Part shown: piece by piece, positions 20,961-32,280 of the stretch
Layout: every line of letters starts with the position of its first letter
How positions within the stretch are numbered: position 1 is the first letter of the stretch
Assembly: GCA_032622095.1 (NCBI GenBank)
Contig: CP136067.1
Span: 192,536,052-192,600,051 of the forward strand
Origin: Siphonodentalium dalli
Taxonomy: Eukaryota > Mollusca > Scaphopoda > Gadilida > Siphonodentaliidae
Direction: 5' to 3'
DNA length: 64,000 nt
The notes under the pieces: generated by a model
What the model saw: only the letters and a program-made list of their open reading frames with translations
Told to the model about the DNA's origin: nothing
The model's database searches: none
Made by a program: the position numbers and the translations under genes

Positions 20961-22270
20961 ATTTATGTGTATTCATTTAATATTTTCAGTCAAAGCTGGC
21001 ATGTATAATAAAAAATTATTATAGGTTTATACTCGTCCAGGTTGTGGTGAAAAACTCATACTGTACATAGCATTGTATAATGACATTTTTATTATCCATC
21101 TGTATGTTTATCCAAATTTTGGGAATAAAACTTTTGTGGTTATATTTAGTATTTGTCGGCACTTAATTCTCTATAAAAGCCTGTATTTTGATCATCAGAA
21201 AGCATGATTTGGAAAAGTAAACACGGAAGTGAGAAAAAACAATTCAATACGGAAGTGAACGTCTGCTAAAATCCGTCAGTGTTGCGCGCGCATCACAATT
21301 TCACCGATTAATTTCGCAATAGAGTTAATTCGTGACGTCACGGAGTCCCAATAAAAAAGTTATATTGTACAGTCGGGAGTCCAATATTACTTTTTCCAGG
21401 ACTATCACGTGGCGGCTTTTGCCCAATCGGAAATGGTGTTAGTTAAGGGATGGATGCTAATGTAATTTATATATATGGCAGTTAATTTTGAAAGGTTTTA
21501 TGTCGTAGATATAAATTATAAAGTAAATTATGATCGGTCATAGTCGTGATACTGCTCTGAGCACATATATTTCTGCTTCTAGAAAAGGTCACATCAAATC
21601 AATACATCCCAACTAATTCCCATTTAACTGTTTATTTACACATATATCACAGATAAGATGCAGTGCAAACAAAACTTTGTTATTTCGTTTCTGTATGGGC
21701 GCCCAATCTCTCGTGAGATACATTAGAGAGAATTCATTCATCTCTGATCAAACGTATCTCTTATACTGGGCAGTCATTCTTTTTCGCACAATTCGAGCCT
21801 CTGTTCATTTTTATAGGACTAGCTATTAGATTTTGCCCAAAATGTAATTGTTATTCGATGTTTCCATTTTAACGTCATTTTGATGTTGAGCTCAATGATA
21901 TTCCATGACTGGTGGTCCATGTGACAAGATTAATCATTTGCGGCCAGTTTTCTCCCAAACTGTCGCGAAATACGCCCGATAACTAAATATACCTCATACC
22001 GATAATCGTTGAATTGGCCGATATCGGGTTCCCTCAGAATATGCTCGATTGTGAAATATCGCGCGCAGATATCACAGATGATTTTTATATGTTGATTGGA
22101 ATTGTGTGCTGATTCGAAATATGATAAAAATCATTTCTGTACAAATTTTGTCTTGGTCAAACCCTATATGTTGACTGGACTAGAGTTCAGTGTTGTCAAA
22201 CCGCAACAAGCACGGATATCGCGGGAAAAGGTCAGCATCGAATGACATATATTGAGTGACCATACTCGAC
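20961..22270. other. Anonymous intergenic sequence
   Basis: No gene recognised. Contains one GTGACGTCAC palindrome near 21333 and scattered remnants of the foldback family. Confidence 0.4.
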
Positions 22271-22271
22271 G

Positions 22272-22345
22272 GTGTCACGACTACCCCCCCCCCCCCCACC
22301 ATGAATCCTGAATGCCAGTTAATGGATAGGAGTGAATCCTGTGTA
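22272..22345 (+). repeat. Dispersed repeat with poly-C run, copy 1
   Basis: GGTGTCACGACTA, a C15-type run, then AATGCCAGTTAATGGATAGG. The same order occurs at 23389-23460. Confidence 0.7.
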
Positions 22346-22457
22346 AGTTTTAAGAAAATACTGAATACAAGAATTAGTAATTTCACACTATAATATCATA
22401 GTTTTCAAACGTTTGCTGAAGTCATATCCACAACTTAACCTTTTACCCAACAGAAGG

Positions 22458-22676
22458 GCCCTGTGCCAATGCATTCTCTTATATATGCGAGTCGACCATA
22501 GGTCGCCTCGCATATATAAGAGAATGCATTGGCTTAACACATTAAAAATTATAAAATTGTTAAAGAATGTAAGAAAAAATGGTAAAAAGTGTTTTTTTAG
22601 GCCAATGCATTCTCTTATATATGCGAGGCAACCTATGGTCGACTCGCATATATAAGAGAATGCATTGGCACAGGGC
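22458..22676. mobile_element. Double-hairpin foldback element, 219 bp
   Basis: Outer inverted ends GCCCTGTGCCAATGC and GCATTGGCACAGGGC. Inside are two almost perfect 69-bp palindromes (22465-22533 and 22601-22669), each GCCAATGCATTCTCTTATAT ... inverse around a CGACC/GGTCG core, separated by 67 bp of AT-rich spacer. The two palindromes are also copies of each other. Confidence 0.85.
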
Positions 22677-22994
22677 ATAACTGTAACTATCAGAATGTGG
22701 TCAATGAGCCGGTTCCAATGATATCCATTTTTGTATGGTTTTATTGAGACAGACCCAAGATAATTTAGGCTGTTGCAGCTTTATTTGGCCGGTTTTGGCC
22801 GGTTTGTTGGGTAAAGGGTTAAACATATCAAGAGATGTAAGACTGATTCACATTAAGATATGGTATTTGGGTTGGAAAGTAATCAAAATTTGTGAAATTT
22901 TGTGCGAACCCAGGCGCACCATGCAGCCTTTATGTTGAATACATAATGCTGGTTAAATTTGGACGTATGATTCCCAAGTATACCTGTTAATAAG

Positions 22995-23297
22995 GCTGAA
23001 GGAGTCACTCTCACCAAAAAAAGTGCTGAAGGGTACACAGGGTTTAAAAATGTGCCGAAGGGTACACAGGGTTTGTGATCGGCATTAACACCGTTACTTA
23101 AATTGTGTTTCTGAAAGTCTGGCGCCCATTAGCAGTTTGTTTTCAGTTCATTTTAATGTTCATTGGAACGTAAACAATTATTCTCTTACATAAATCATGG
23201 CAGATATGAAAACTAAACGTCATTTAGATTGACATTTCAAAACCTGTGTACCCTTCAGCACATTTTCAAATCCTGTGGTGAGAGTGACCCCTTCAGC
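22995..23297. mobile_element. MULE-like MITE with 9-bp target duplication
   Basis: Terminal inverted repeat GCTGAAGGAGTCACTCTCAC against GTGAGAGTGACCCCTTCAGC, with a second inner inverted pair (GTGCTGAAGGGTACACAGG). It is flanked by exact 9-bp direct repeats GTTAATAAG (22986-22994 and 23298-23306). A 9-bp duplication is typical of Mutator-like elements. No coding. Confidence 0.75.
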
Positions 23298-23388
23298 GTT
23301 AATAAGGGGTATGAAAATCACTACGTAGAAGGGGTGACAATCCCATACAGAGACGTAAAGTCGCCAGAACTCGGTCAACCATACTAGA

Positions 23389-23460
23389 GGGTGTCACCCC
23401 TACCCCCCCCCCCCATCATTAATCCGGAATGCCAGTTAACGGATAGGAGTGAATCCTATC
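23389..23460 (+). repeat. Dispersed repeat with poly-C run, copy 2
   Basis: GGTGTCACCCCTA, a poly-C run, then AATGCCAGTTAACGGATAGG; matches the copy at 22272-22345. Confidence 0.7.
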
Positions 23461-24450
23461 CTATCGACCCTACCTTACCCGAGAGTCAGGCCGGAACCTC
23501 CGCATCTGAAATGACGGTCGATGAGTTCATATCCATACACGCGAAGCTTGACAGACTGGTTGTGCCGATTAAGTCACTAACTCATATATACGTCATGAAT
23601 ATTCAAAGGAACCAGTCATAATATTCGTTCAGATTGGTTAAACATTCACCGCGCAAAAGCTACTGCATATCTTTTGAAATATATCACAGATTGAGTGTGC
23701 ATGATTACAGATATAAAGATACCGAACTTGCAAGTGCATGTTATCGCCTCGAGCTGGAGTGAAATGCTTATGTTACATGCATCGAGATAACAAAAGTGAA
23801 AAACAAAAATAGCGACTCCATCGTACGAAGCGGGAAGTAGTGGTTTGTGTGCTAACCCCTCATGTGCAGCTTTAATGTAGAAGCAGAACAAAAATCCACT
23901 CAAATAAGTATTTGTTATACATATACACAATAACAAGTAACCATGTGTATATAATAGAGGAAGATGGCATGCCTTATCGCTTCGTCTTTTTCGTTTTCTT
24001 TATTGCAATAATTATGTTCGTGGTGTTTAAATCTCTAATTTTGTCACTGACATGGGATTGCTTTCGGTATATAGTCCAGTTAAAAATAAACGTAATACTG
24101 TGTAAACTTCAGAACACACGTTCAACTTGAATTAGTAATATACAGTCTATAGGTAGATCGGGTAGTATTCGCTTTATCTGTCACCAGTGATCACACTAAA
24201 TTGTTAGTCCAAAATTGACTATACATTGAATGTATATAATATTATCTTTATGTTGTTTGTTTGCATGGTAGTTGGTACCATTTTTGTCAAAGCTGCGTTG
24301 ATGGCGGTTACCAGGTCTGGAAAATCCCATGTATGACCATAATAGCCGTTTGTTTGCTAAAATATAAGTATTATTTCCAAGAGATAAGAAGATAATATGC
24401 GATAGTTTTAACCCTGGAATTTCCCAGTATACCTCGGGAGGTATGTAAAT
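23461..24450. other. Anonymous intergenic sequence
   Basis: No convincing coding frame, no recognised repeat. Confidence 0.4.
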
Positions 24451-24895
24451 TGAGAGTGGCTAAAATGCAAGCTTGGCGCCAAGCTTGGCAGTTTTTAAGG
24501 CAGGTGACTAAAAGACAAGCTTGGCGTTTTCAAATCTTTAAAAAGCCTTTTAAACGCTGTTTTCGGGTGAATTATGCGGGAATAGCACCAGTTAATTACT
24601 TATATGGCCCATTTTCGTAAATTAATCGACAATAGTGGCAGTAATGTCCCCGATTGGTTGGTTAATAGGGGGCGTGGTCACAAAATCAAAACATCGTCTT
24701 TTTACGCAGATTTCTTGTCGGTTTTTGGTCGATTTCTCTTTTTAAACATCAGTTGGACTCAGTTTTTTATTCAAAACATGTTGAATGGTTATCATTTATC
24801 ACTCTCATAGTCGAGCTTGGCGGTTTTGAACATTATATGCGAAGAATTTTTGACTTTTATATGACCGACCACCGAACCGCCAAGCTCGAATTCAA
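24451..24895 (+). repeat. Two dispersed repeats side by side
   Basis: 24451-24660 matches 12548-12750 (AAGACAAGCTTGGCG, TTTTAAACGCTGTTTTCG). 24770-24895 is a copy of the satellite-parent repeat (GTTATCATTTATCACTCTCA, GAGCTTGGCGGTTTTGAA, GACCGACCACCGAACCGCCA). The two families also share the GCTTGGCG word. Confidence 0.7.
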
Positions 24896-25189
24896 CTTCA
24901 CCCCACTAATTTTCTTCCTTATTAGTCCCTCAACTTTTAAGCAATGTTTGTACGAAACAAAACGTGTCAGAACAGTCACCAGACATGATGAGATGGCGTC
25001 CAACATGGACATGTTTTTTTTCATAAGGATACAAATTAGTGAGAAAATTATATATTTGTATCTCAACTTCACTTTGTAAAGTTTGAGCTATTGCCAGGGC
25101 TTGGTATCCGTCGTCTGTGTGTGCGTGGTGTCAACAATACAGCCTACGTGCAATACCTTTATTCGGATCATTATGAAATTTGTCACAGC

Positions 25190-26540
25190 TGTTGACATTG
25201 ACATGTAGATTAGAACGAGTCATTTTGGGATCATTCGGGAAAAACATGGCCGCCAGTGGCCATCTTGGATTTAAAATTCAATCCATTAGCACAGGCTACA
25301 AGTCGTACTGTTCGTCTGATTATCAATTTGTCATGGGATGTTTAAATTGACATGTAGATGGAAACGAGTAATTTTGGGGTAGTTCCTCTAAAAATCTTGG
25401 ATTTTACTCTTTGCATGACTAAATCCTTTGGCACGGGCTACAGATCGTACCTTTGGTCCGATCATTATGAAATTTGTCATTGCTGTTGAAATTGACATGT
25501 AGATGGGAACGAGTCATTTGGTAAAAAAAACATGACCGCCAGTGACCATCTTGGATTTCAAACTTCAATCCATTAGCACGGGCTACAGGCCATACTGCTT
25601 GTCTGATTATCATGAACTTTTCGTAGATATAATATTAAGATGTAGATGGGAACGAGTCATTTTGGGGTCATTCAGCCATAAAACATTGCCGCTGGTAGCC
25701 ATCTTGGATTTTACTCTTTGTATGACTAAATCCTTTGGCACAGGCTACAGGTCGTATCTTCGGTCAGATCATCACTAAATGTGTCATGGATGTTAACATC
25801 GACATGTAAATGGGAAACGAGTTATTTTGGGGTAATTCAGCAAAAAACGTGGTTGCCAGCGGTCATAATGGATTTCAAAATTCAATCTATTATCATGGGC
25901 TACAGACCGTACTGTTTGTTTGATCATCATGAAATTTGTCATTTATATTAACATTGACATATAGATGGGAATGGGTCATTTTTGGGGTCATTCGGCCATA
26001 AAACATAGCTGCTGGCAGCCATCTTGGATTTTACTCTTTGCATCACTAATCCTTTGGCATGGACTACAGGTCGTAGATTTGGTCGGACCATCATGAAATT
26101 CTTCACGGATATTGACAATGACATGTAGATGGGAACGAATCTTTTTGGGGTCAATCGGCCATAAAACATGGCCGCTGGCAGCCATCTTGGATTTTACTCT
26201 TTGCATGACTAAATCATTTGGTATGGGCTACAGGTCGTACCTTTAGTCAGATCATCATGAAATTTGTCTTGGCTGTTAACATTGAAATGTACATGGGTAG
26301 GAGTCATTTTTGGGGTCTTTCGGCATAAAACATGTCTGTTGGCAGCCATCTTGGATTTTTGCATAACTAAACCATTTGGCACACCCTACAGTGCACTTCC
26401 CTCATCCGATCATCACCAAACTTCATATTAAACTTGATATTGATCTACTAGATGGAAGCTTTTACATATTTTTGAATTTCATTGGACAACATAGCCGTCA
26501 GCAACCATCTTGGATTTTACTTTATGTATCTCGTGGTGAT
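25190..26540 (+). repeat. Degenerate tandem repeat, about 140-166 bp period
   Basis: About nine units with landmarks CATGTAGATGGGAACGAGTC, TTTTGGGGTCATTCGGCC, AGCCATCTTGGATTTTACTC, GGGCTACAGGTCGTAC and ATCATGAAATTTGTC. The later spacings are 162-166 bp. Confidence 0.85.
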
Positions 26541-26944
26541 AATCTAGTATTACTTAGCCCTTTCAACTTTCCGCATTCCTAATCGCTCCATTGACTGTAA
26601 CACATGAAATTATTCCCTTTCCAAATCGAGCTACAGTACCATTGACACTTTGATTTGTGAAGCAGGCTGCTTCAAGAAGCAAATATATAATAGTGCCTTT
26701 TTAGGTTAATATTGGAACTCTCCATCAAAGAAAGCCGCCAAAATGGCAGCAGGAAGTGGAAAATAAGGAAGAAAATTATTGTGGCGAGGTTAAATCACTG
26801 GCGATCAGGGTTACACTATCATCTCTCGGATTATATGCATTGTCATTAACATTTTCGAGCAATGTACTGCGAATCCACCAAACAGTATAACTGAAGTCAT
26901 CTTGGAATATAGTTTTTACATGACTAAATCCTCAACATGGCATA

Positions 26945-27102
26945 CAGTAATGCTCTAATTAATCGACTCCTCAACCACAACAAAATTATGGGTAACTTTT
27001 CGCTTTCTGATGAATTGCAACAAGCCATATTTCCGACTAAATCCTGAAAACTTACCCATAATTCTGCTGTGGTTAAGGAGTCGATTAATTAGAGCATAAC
27101 TG
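26945..27102. mobile_element. Mariner-like MITE, copy 1
   Basis: 158 bp, starting CAGTAATGCTCTAATTAATC and ending in the inverse, flanked by TA on both sides. Inverted arms of at least 35 bp run into AACCACAACAAAATTATGGG. Same family as 35885-36019. Confidence 0.8.
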
Positions 27103-28440
27103 TATAGCCATAATTTTCAAAACGACCAAATTGTGTATGAAGATAGATAACTCTAAAATTAGGTTGAAACTGTTATCGTAGTTTGATTTTCCAACACTTT
27201 CTTAGTGACGAATTTGAATTACACCAATTTGGTGAATTTGGTGTGGTTCAATGGGGTGGGTGCAGTGGGAAATTCCAAGGTGGCTTTGTGTTGATATTAA
27301 AGCCAATTTTTAAAGAACATGTTGATAATACATTTTTGGAAAGTTTATACCACAATTGACAGTGGTTTGATTATATTGTTGTAATTAATGGATTCTGATA
27401 ACTAAAGTGTATTTTGAAGAAATATTGTTGTTGTAACGTGGTAATATGGGGACCATCTGATCAGCATGAGTACCTTTGAAAATACTAGTGCAGCAAATTA
27501 ACAGATGCCTGCTCCAGATATACATGTATGGCATAATGGCAAATTGTTATATGATAAATATCAATGATGAGTGAGTACGTGTGATCATTAAATTTGCCTA
27601 CTATATATTGTACTATGACGTAATCATTCATCATACAGATGTATAGCCTAAGGGCCCTTATTTATAATCTATGTCCCTATATTGACATCTGTATATACAT
27701 CACCCCCACCCACCCTGCTCTTATCAACAATCCATATATACATGATACATTTCATGGCAGTATATACTACCATATCCTGATCCAAAACGGGTATTGCATG
27801 CATTAGTTTTGATGGAATAATGAAGACAAACTAAAAACAATATAATACAAAAAAGGATTTTATTACTTCATCAAAGTATTGTATTATTCAATATTCAACA
27901 ACATCATTCAAGTTGATAAAGAAGAGAGAAGAATGTAATTTAGTCATTGATCTCAGTATTTCTTAATTTGTTAAGACCTAAGTGCAGTACAATGAAATGT
28001 ATTAACTTTTTCGAAACATCATTGCATTTTGAAGCCTGAAATTATGCTTAATTCTGTTACATTGCGGTCGATTTCAGAATATCAAATTATGTACATTATT
28101 AAACTTTTATGTAAATATGATATTTAACAAGAATGTCAAGATTTGGAACAGCAAATCATACACTGAAAATTGATTGTTATTTTCTATACCTCGGTAAAGA
28201 GGTATATCAGAAAAATATATTGAACATAATTTAGTCATTGATAAGGGTTCCCTTCGATCATACATTTCCATTTCATTCAACTTGAAAATCAGTAACCCAC
28301 ATATCTGTACATCATGAGCAGTAAATTCATTTTATATGTTGAATGTGTTAATTGTATAACTTAAAGTCTTTATTCATTTTAAAAGCAATTTACCTATATT
28401 TTCATATGAGTAATCCATTTTCTAAATTTGAAAACAATCA
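27103..28440. other. Anonymous AT-rich intergenic sequence
   Basis: No gene or clear repeat recognised. Confidence 0.4.
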
Positions 28441-28830
28441 GATAACTGAAACTAAAGTTATCACCAGGGAACCATAAATAATTGGCAAAGTCAACAAGGA
28501 CCATAAACTTCGGCAAATATGGGCAGCCCAAATCCATGTAATCTACATACAAAATTTGAAAACAGACAGACAACTAAAGTTATCATCCTGAAACCGAAAC
28601 TATCGACAAATTCTAAGTCGACAAGGACCATAACTCTGGCAAAACATAATGGGTGGAACCAAACTTGACCTGTATTTTTGGCTAGTAAACTCACTTACAT
28701 TATTTCAATCCATTCAGTTCAGATTTACAGAAGTTATCATAAGGAAATGAAAATTGAGTACAAATTCCAACAAAAAAGGCCATAACTCTGGTGAAAATTG
28801 GCCGGCTGAATGAATTGGCGCCTTGTGACA
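28441..28830 (-). repeat. Degenerate units of the CATAACTCTGG tandem family
   Basis: Two to three diverged units with GACCATAACTCTGGCAAAA, AAACTTGACCTGTATTTTTG and AAGTTATCATCCTGAAACC. Same family as 31200-32280, 52130-52400, 54120-54330 and 56480-56790. Confidence 0.6.
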
Positions 28831-29076
28831 CATACAAGTATGCCACACGATATAGTATTTATGTAAAATATGCTGGCTTTTTATGATTGTGCAACATGTC
28901 ATATATAGCTACTGATTTTGTCATTAATGACTGAAAGTTTTTGGGCATACATGAACCTTCAACAATATTCTAATAGATTACTTTGACATCACATAAGCTT
29001 ACATGTAAATACCAGATGGGAGTCTCATAAGCTTTTTCATTGAAAAATATAAATGTTTATTTGATTGAAATTTAAC

Positions 29077-29710
29077 AAAACTACCATGCCCATACGATTA
29101 CCCCGAAAATTTTAAAAAGTTGAAATATGTGATGTGAAAAAAAAATCTAGTTATACTGATCTAACCAAGCCAATCAGTTCAGTGCATTTATGAAAAGAAA
29201 ATGCCAAACTCGGAACTAATTGCAACAGTAGTTTTCTTTCCATGAATAAGTATATAAGCCCATTATAAACAATTAACATCTTAAAAACCAAGAAAAGGAA
29301 AATAGAAAAGGGAAAAAATCAAGTTCTTATGTCCTTCTATTTTGTGGTAGTGCATGTATTTCAAAAAACCATCTTGATTACAGAACAGATAGCAAAACTA
29401 CCATGCCCATACGATTACCCCGAAAATTTTAAAAAGTTGAAATATGTGATGTGAAAAAAAAATCTAGTTATACTGATCTAACCAAGCCAATCAGTTCAGT
29501 GCATTTATGAAAAGAAAATGCCAAACTCGGAACTAATTGCAACAGTAGTTTTCTTTCCATGAATAAGTATATAAGCCCATTATAAACAATTAACATCTTA
29601 AAAACCAAGAAAAGGAAAATAGAAAAGGGAAAAAATCAAGTTCTTATGTCCTTCTATTTTGTGGTAGTGCATGTATTTCAAAAAACCATCTTGATTACAG
29701 AACAGATAGC
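29077..29710. repeat. Perfect 317-bp tandem duplication
   Basis: The segment beginning CTACCATGCCCATACGATTA at 29081 is repeated at 29398 with no difference that I can see, ending in CAGAACAGATAGCA both times. The sequence is not otherwise repetitive. Confidence 0.9.
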
Positions 29711-29751
29711 AGTATTTTTTCAAGTGATATGCTTCTAGGTTTGTAAATTAA

Positions 29752-30231
29752 AGGTACTCAATCCGAACAGAGGGTCCCCATCTCAACAGACTCCAACAAC
29801 AACAATCCGATCAGAGGGTCCTATATTACTATTTCTTTGGCTTTGGGGGTAAAAAATATTTGATTCGAGTCGAGGAACCCATCAAACAAAGTTCAGAGTT
29901 ATTAGATATTGATTTTTGAAATTTGTTATTTACTCGAGATGAGTACTAATAATTGCCTTCAACTGCCGTAATCTGCTCGGGATGTGTACACCAAAATCTA
30001 TTCAAACAGACAAGGATGGATAACTCTAAAATCAAGTGGTAATAATAACGCAATTTTGACTGAGTTCTGGGCCAGAAAGTATTCCCGATAATGAAAAATA
30101 ATTGATTTCTAAAATCGATATCTAACAAATCTGAGCTTTGATGGGTGACTTCCTCGACTCGAATCAAATATTTTTGACCCCCGAAGCCATTGAAATAGTA
30201 ATTGAGAGGAGTTTTATCGGATTGAGTACCT
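29752..30231. mobile_element. TTAA-flanked foldback element, 480 bp
   Basis: Starts AGGTACTCAATCCGA and ends TCGGATTGAGTACCT, with TTAA immediately outside at 29748-29751 and 30232-30235. The arms remain alignable for about 150 bp (AAATATTTGATTCGAGTCGA in both). A TTAA duplication suggests piggyBac-type mobilisation, though the terminal bases are not those of classic piggyBac. No transposase frame. Confidence 0.75.
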
Positions 30232-30235
30232 TTAA

Positions 30236-31080
30236 TTAAAGATAACAATATTTGGTATTGAACCTTTCAATTAATCTGAATTGTGAATCTTTCTAGATTG
30301 AACTGTCAGTGACCCAATGGAATGCAGAATAAACAAATTTGAAGAAAAAAAATTCCCTACCTACCTAGGTTAATTATTTTGCACCATGTAACCCTAAACA
30401 CAGGTATTTTTTTGGGCCTAATAGGAACAACCATATGCATGCATGCATCATTGCAAAATTTACTCAAAACACTCTACTGGGCATTTTGTTTGAGTCACTG
30501 GTGTAAACATGTCATTTGCATTATAAAAACATCAACATCAAATATACAACGTGATTCATAACTAAAATATTTAAATATAACTTGATCATACTGCATTAGA
30601 ATGAAGAATATCAGCTGAGCCTTAGTCTTGTTGAAAAGGACCATGATTCAAAATGTAAAATGTCTTTGAAGGTCACACCTTCCATCATTCCTCAGCTCCT
30701 GACAAATATAGAATTGAATAGATAAATGTTTTGTTTCAATACAATTAATACTCGAAAGTATGGAATTGATTTATTTGGGAAAAATATCTAATTTGAGAAA
30801 TTAAATAATCATATTTAGGCCAAAAAAAAAGTCTTTTGGTTCTCGGGCAATTTTTTTTTCAAATCAATGAGGGGGGGGGGAGGGTTTTATTTTTATTTTT
30901 TTCTGCGCATAGTAAGCATGGACAAAGATACCTTCCTCTTTCTAAAAAAGTAAAAAAGGTCTCTAACTTATTTAACTTGTCGACCCATATGTTATGGTTG
31001 TCAACATTCATAAATTTAATTCCATTCAGTTCATATCATATAACATACATGTATAAGTTATCACCTGGAAAAAAAATTAA
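30236..31080. other. Anonymous intergenic sequence
   Basis: No gene recognised. Contains a G-rich run near 30870. Confidence 0.4.
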
Positions 31081-31199
31081 GCATAAATTTAAACAAGAGC
31101 ATGCCGTCGGGGCGTGGGCACAATACGCCCTTTCTGGAGTAAAGTGGGGCATGGTTTAATTCATTCGTTTGAAACATGGTTCAGTTCACTCGATTCAAT

Positions 31200-32280
31200 A
31201 TAAAGTTATCATCTGGAAACTGCATATAAGGTAAAATCTGAGTCGAAAAAGGGGCATAACTCAGTCAAAATCATGCGGACAAAACCCATATTCGAACTTG
31301 ATCTGTATTTTGGGGTGGTAAACTAACATACCCGGTACCGAAATTGGTTCAGTTCACTCGATTCAATCAAAGTTATCATCCGGAATCATCCGGAAACCGC
31401 AAATCAGGTGAAATCTAAGTTGAATAAAAGGTTGTTAGACCTCATGTCCGCCGTCTAAGCGTTGGCTTGATACGACCGTTCATTTGCGCATAAAAATTGG
31501 CATGGCGGAACCCGAAATCGAATTTGATCTGTCTTTTGTGCTAGTAAACCTACATATACCAAATATAATTTCATTCAGTACACATTTACTAAAGTTATCA
31601 TCCGGAAACCTCAAATTGGCAAAAATTCTAAGTAAAAAAGGGACATAACTCTGGTGAAAATTGGCGGGTGGCACCCGAATTCGAACTTGATCTGTGTTTT
31701 GCTGGGAGAAAGACACATACCAAATTTGGTTTAAATGTGATTAACTCTACTAAAGTTATGATCCGGACACCAACTTTTGGGGTTTTATATGTCGGGTCGG
31801 CAGACAAAAAAGGGCTATAACTCTGGCAAAAATTATCGGATTAAACCGAATCCAAACTGAGCTGTTTTTGATATAAGTGATCCACAAAAAAACGGGTTTT
31901 GCATATAAACAATCAAAAATCAAGTTATCATCCGGAAACCAAAAAACAAGAAAAACTTAATTTTCTATCTCGAAAAAGGGGCATAACTCTGCCAAAAATG
32001 GTCGGGCAGAACCAAGTTCGAATATGACTTGTGTTTTGCTTCGAGAAAGTAATATACCAAATTTGGTTTGAATCCGATTAACTCTACTAAAGTTATCATC
32101 CGGAAACCAACTTTCAGGGGTTTTCTAAGTAAAAAAAGGGGCATAACTCTGGTGAAAATTGGCGGACGGAACCAGAATTCGAATTTGACCTGTCGTTTCT
32201 GCTAGTAAACCCACATACCAAATTTAATTTGGTTCACTCTAACTAAAGTTATCATCCGGACGGACGACGGACCACCCATT
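31200..32280 (+). repeat. CATAACTCTGG tandem family, main block
   Basis: Six or seven degenerate units, about 165-170 bp apart, with AAGTTATCATCCGGAAACC, AAAAAGGGGCATAACTC, GGAACCAGAATTCGAA and TACCAAATTTGGTT. One of the most frequent dispersed families in the window. Confidence 0.8.
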
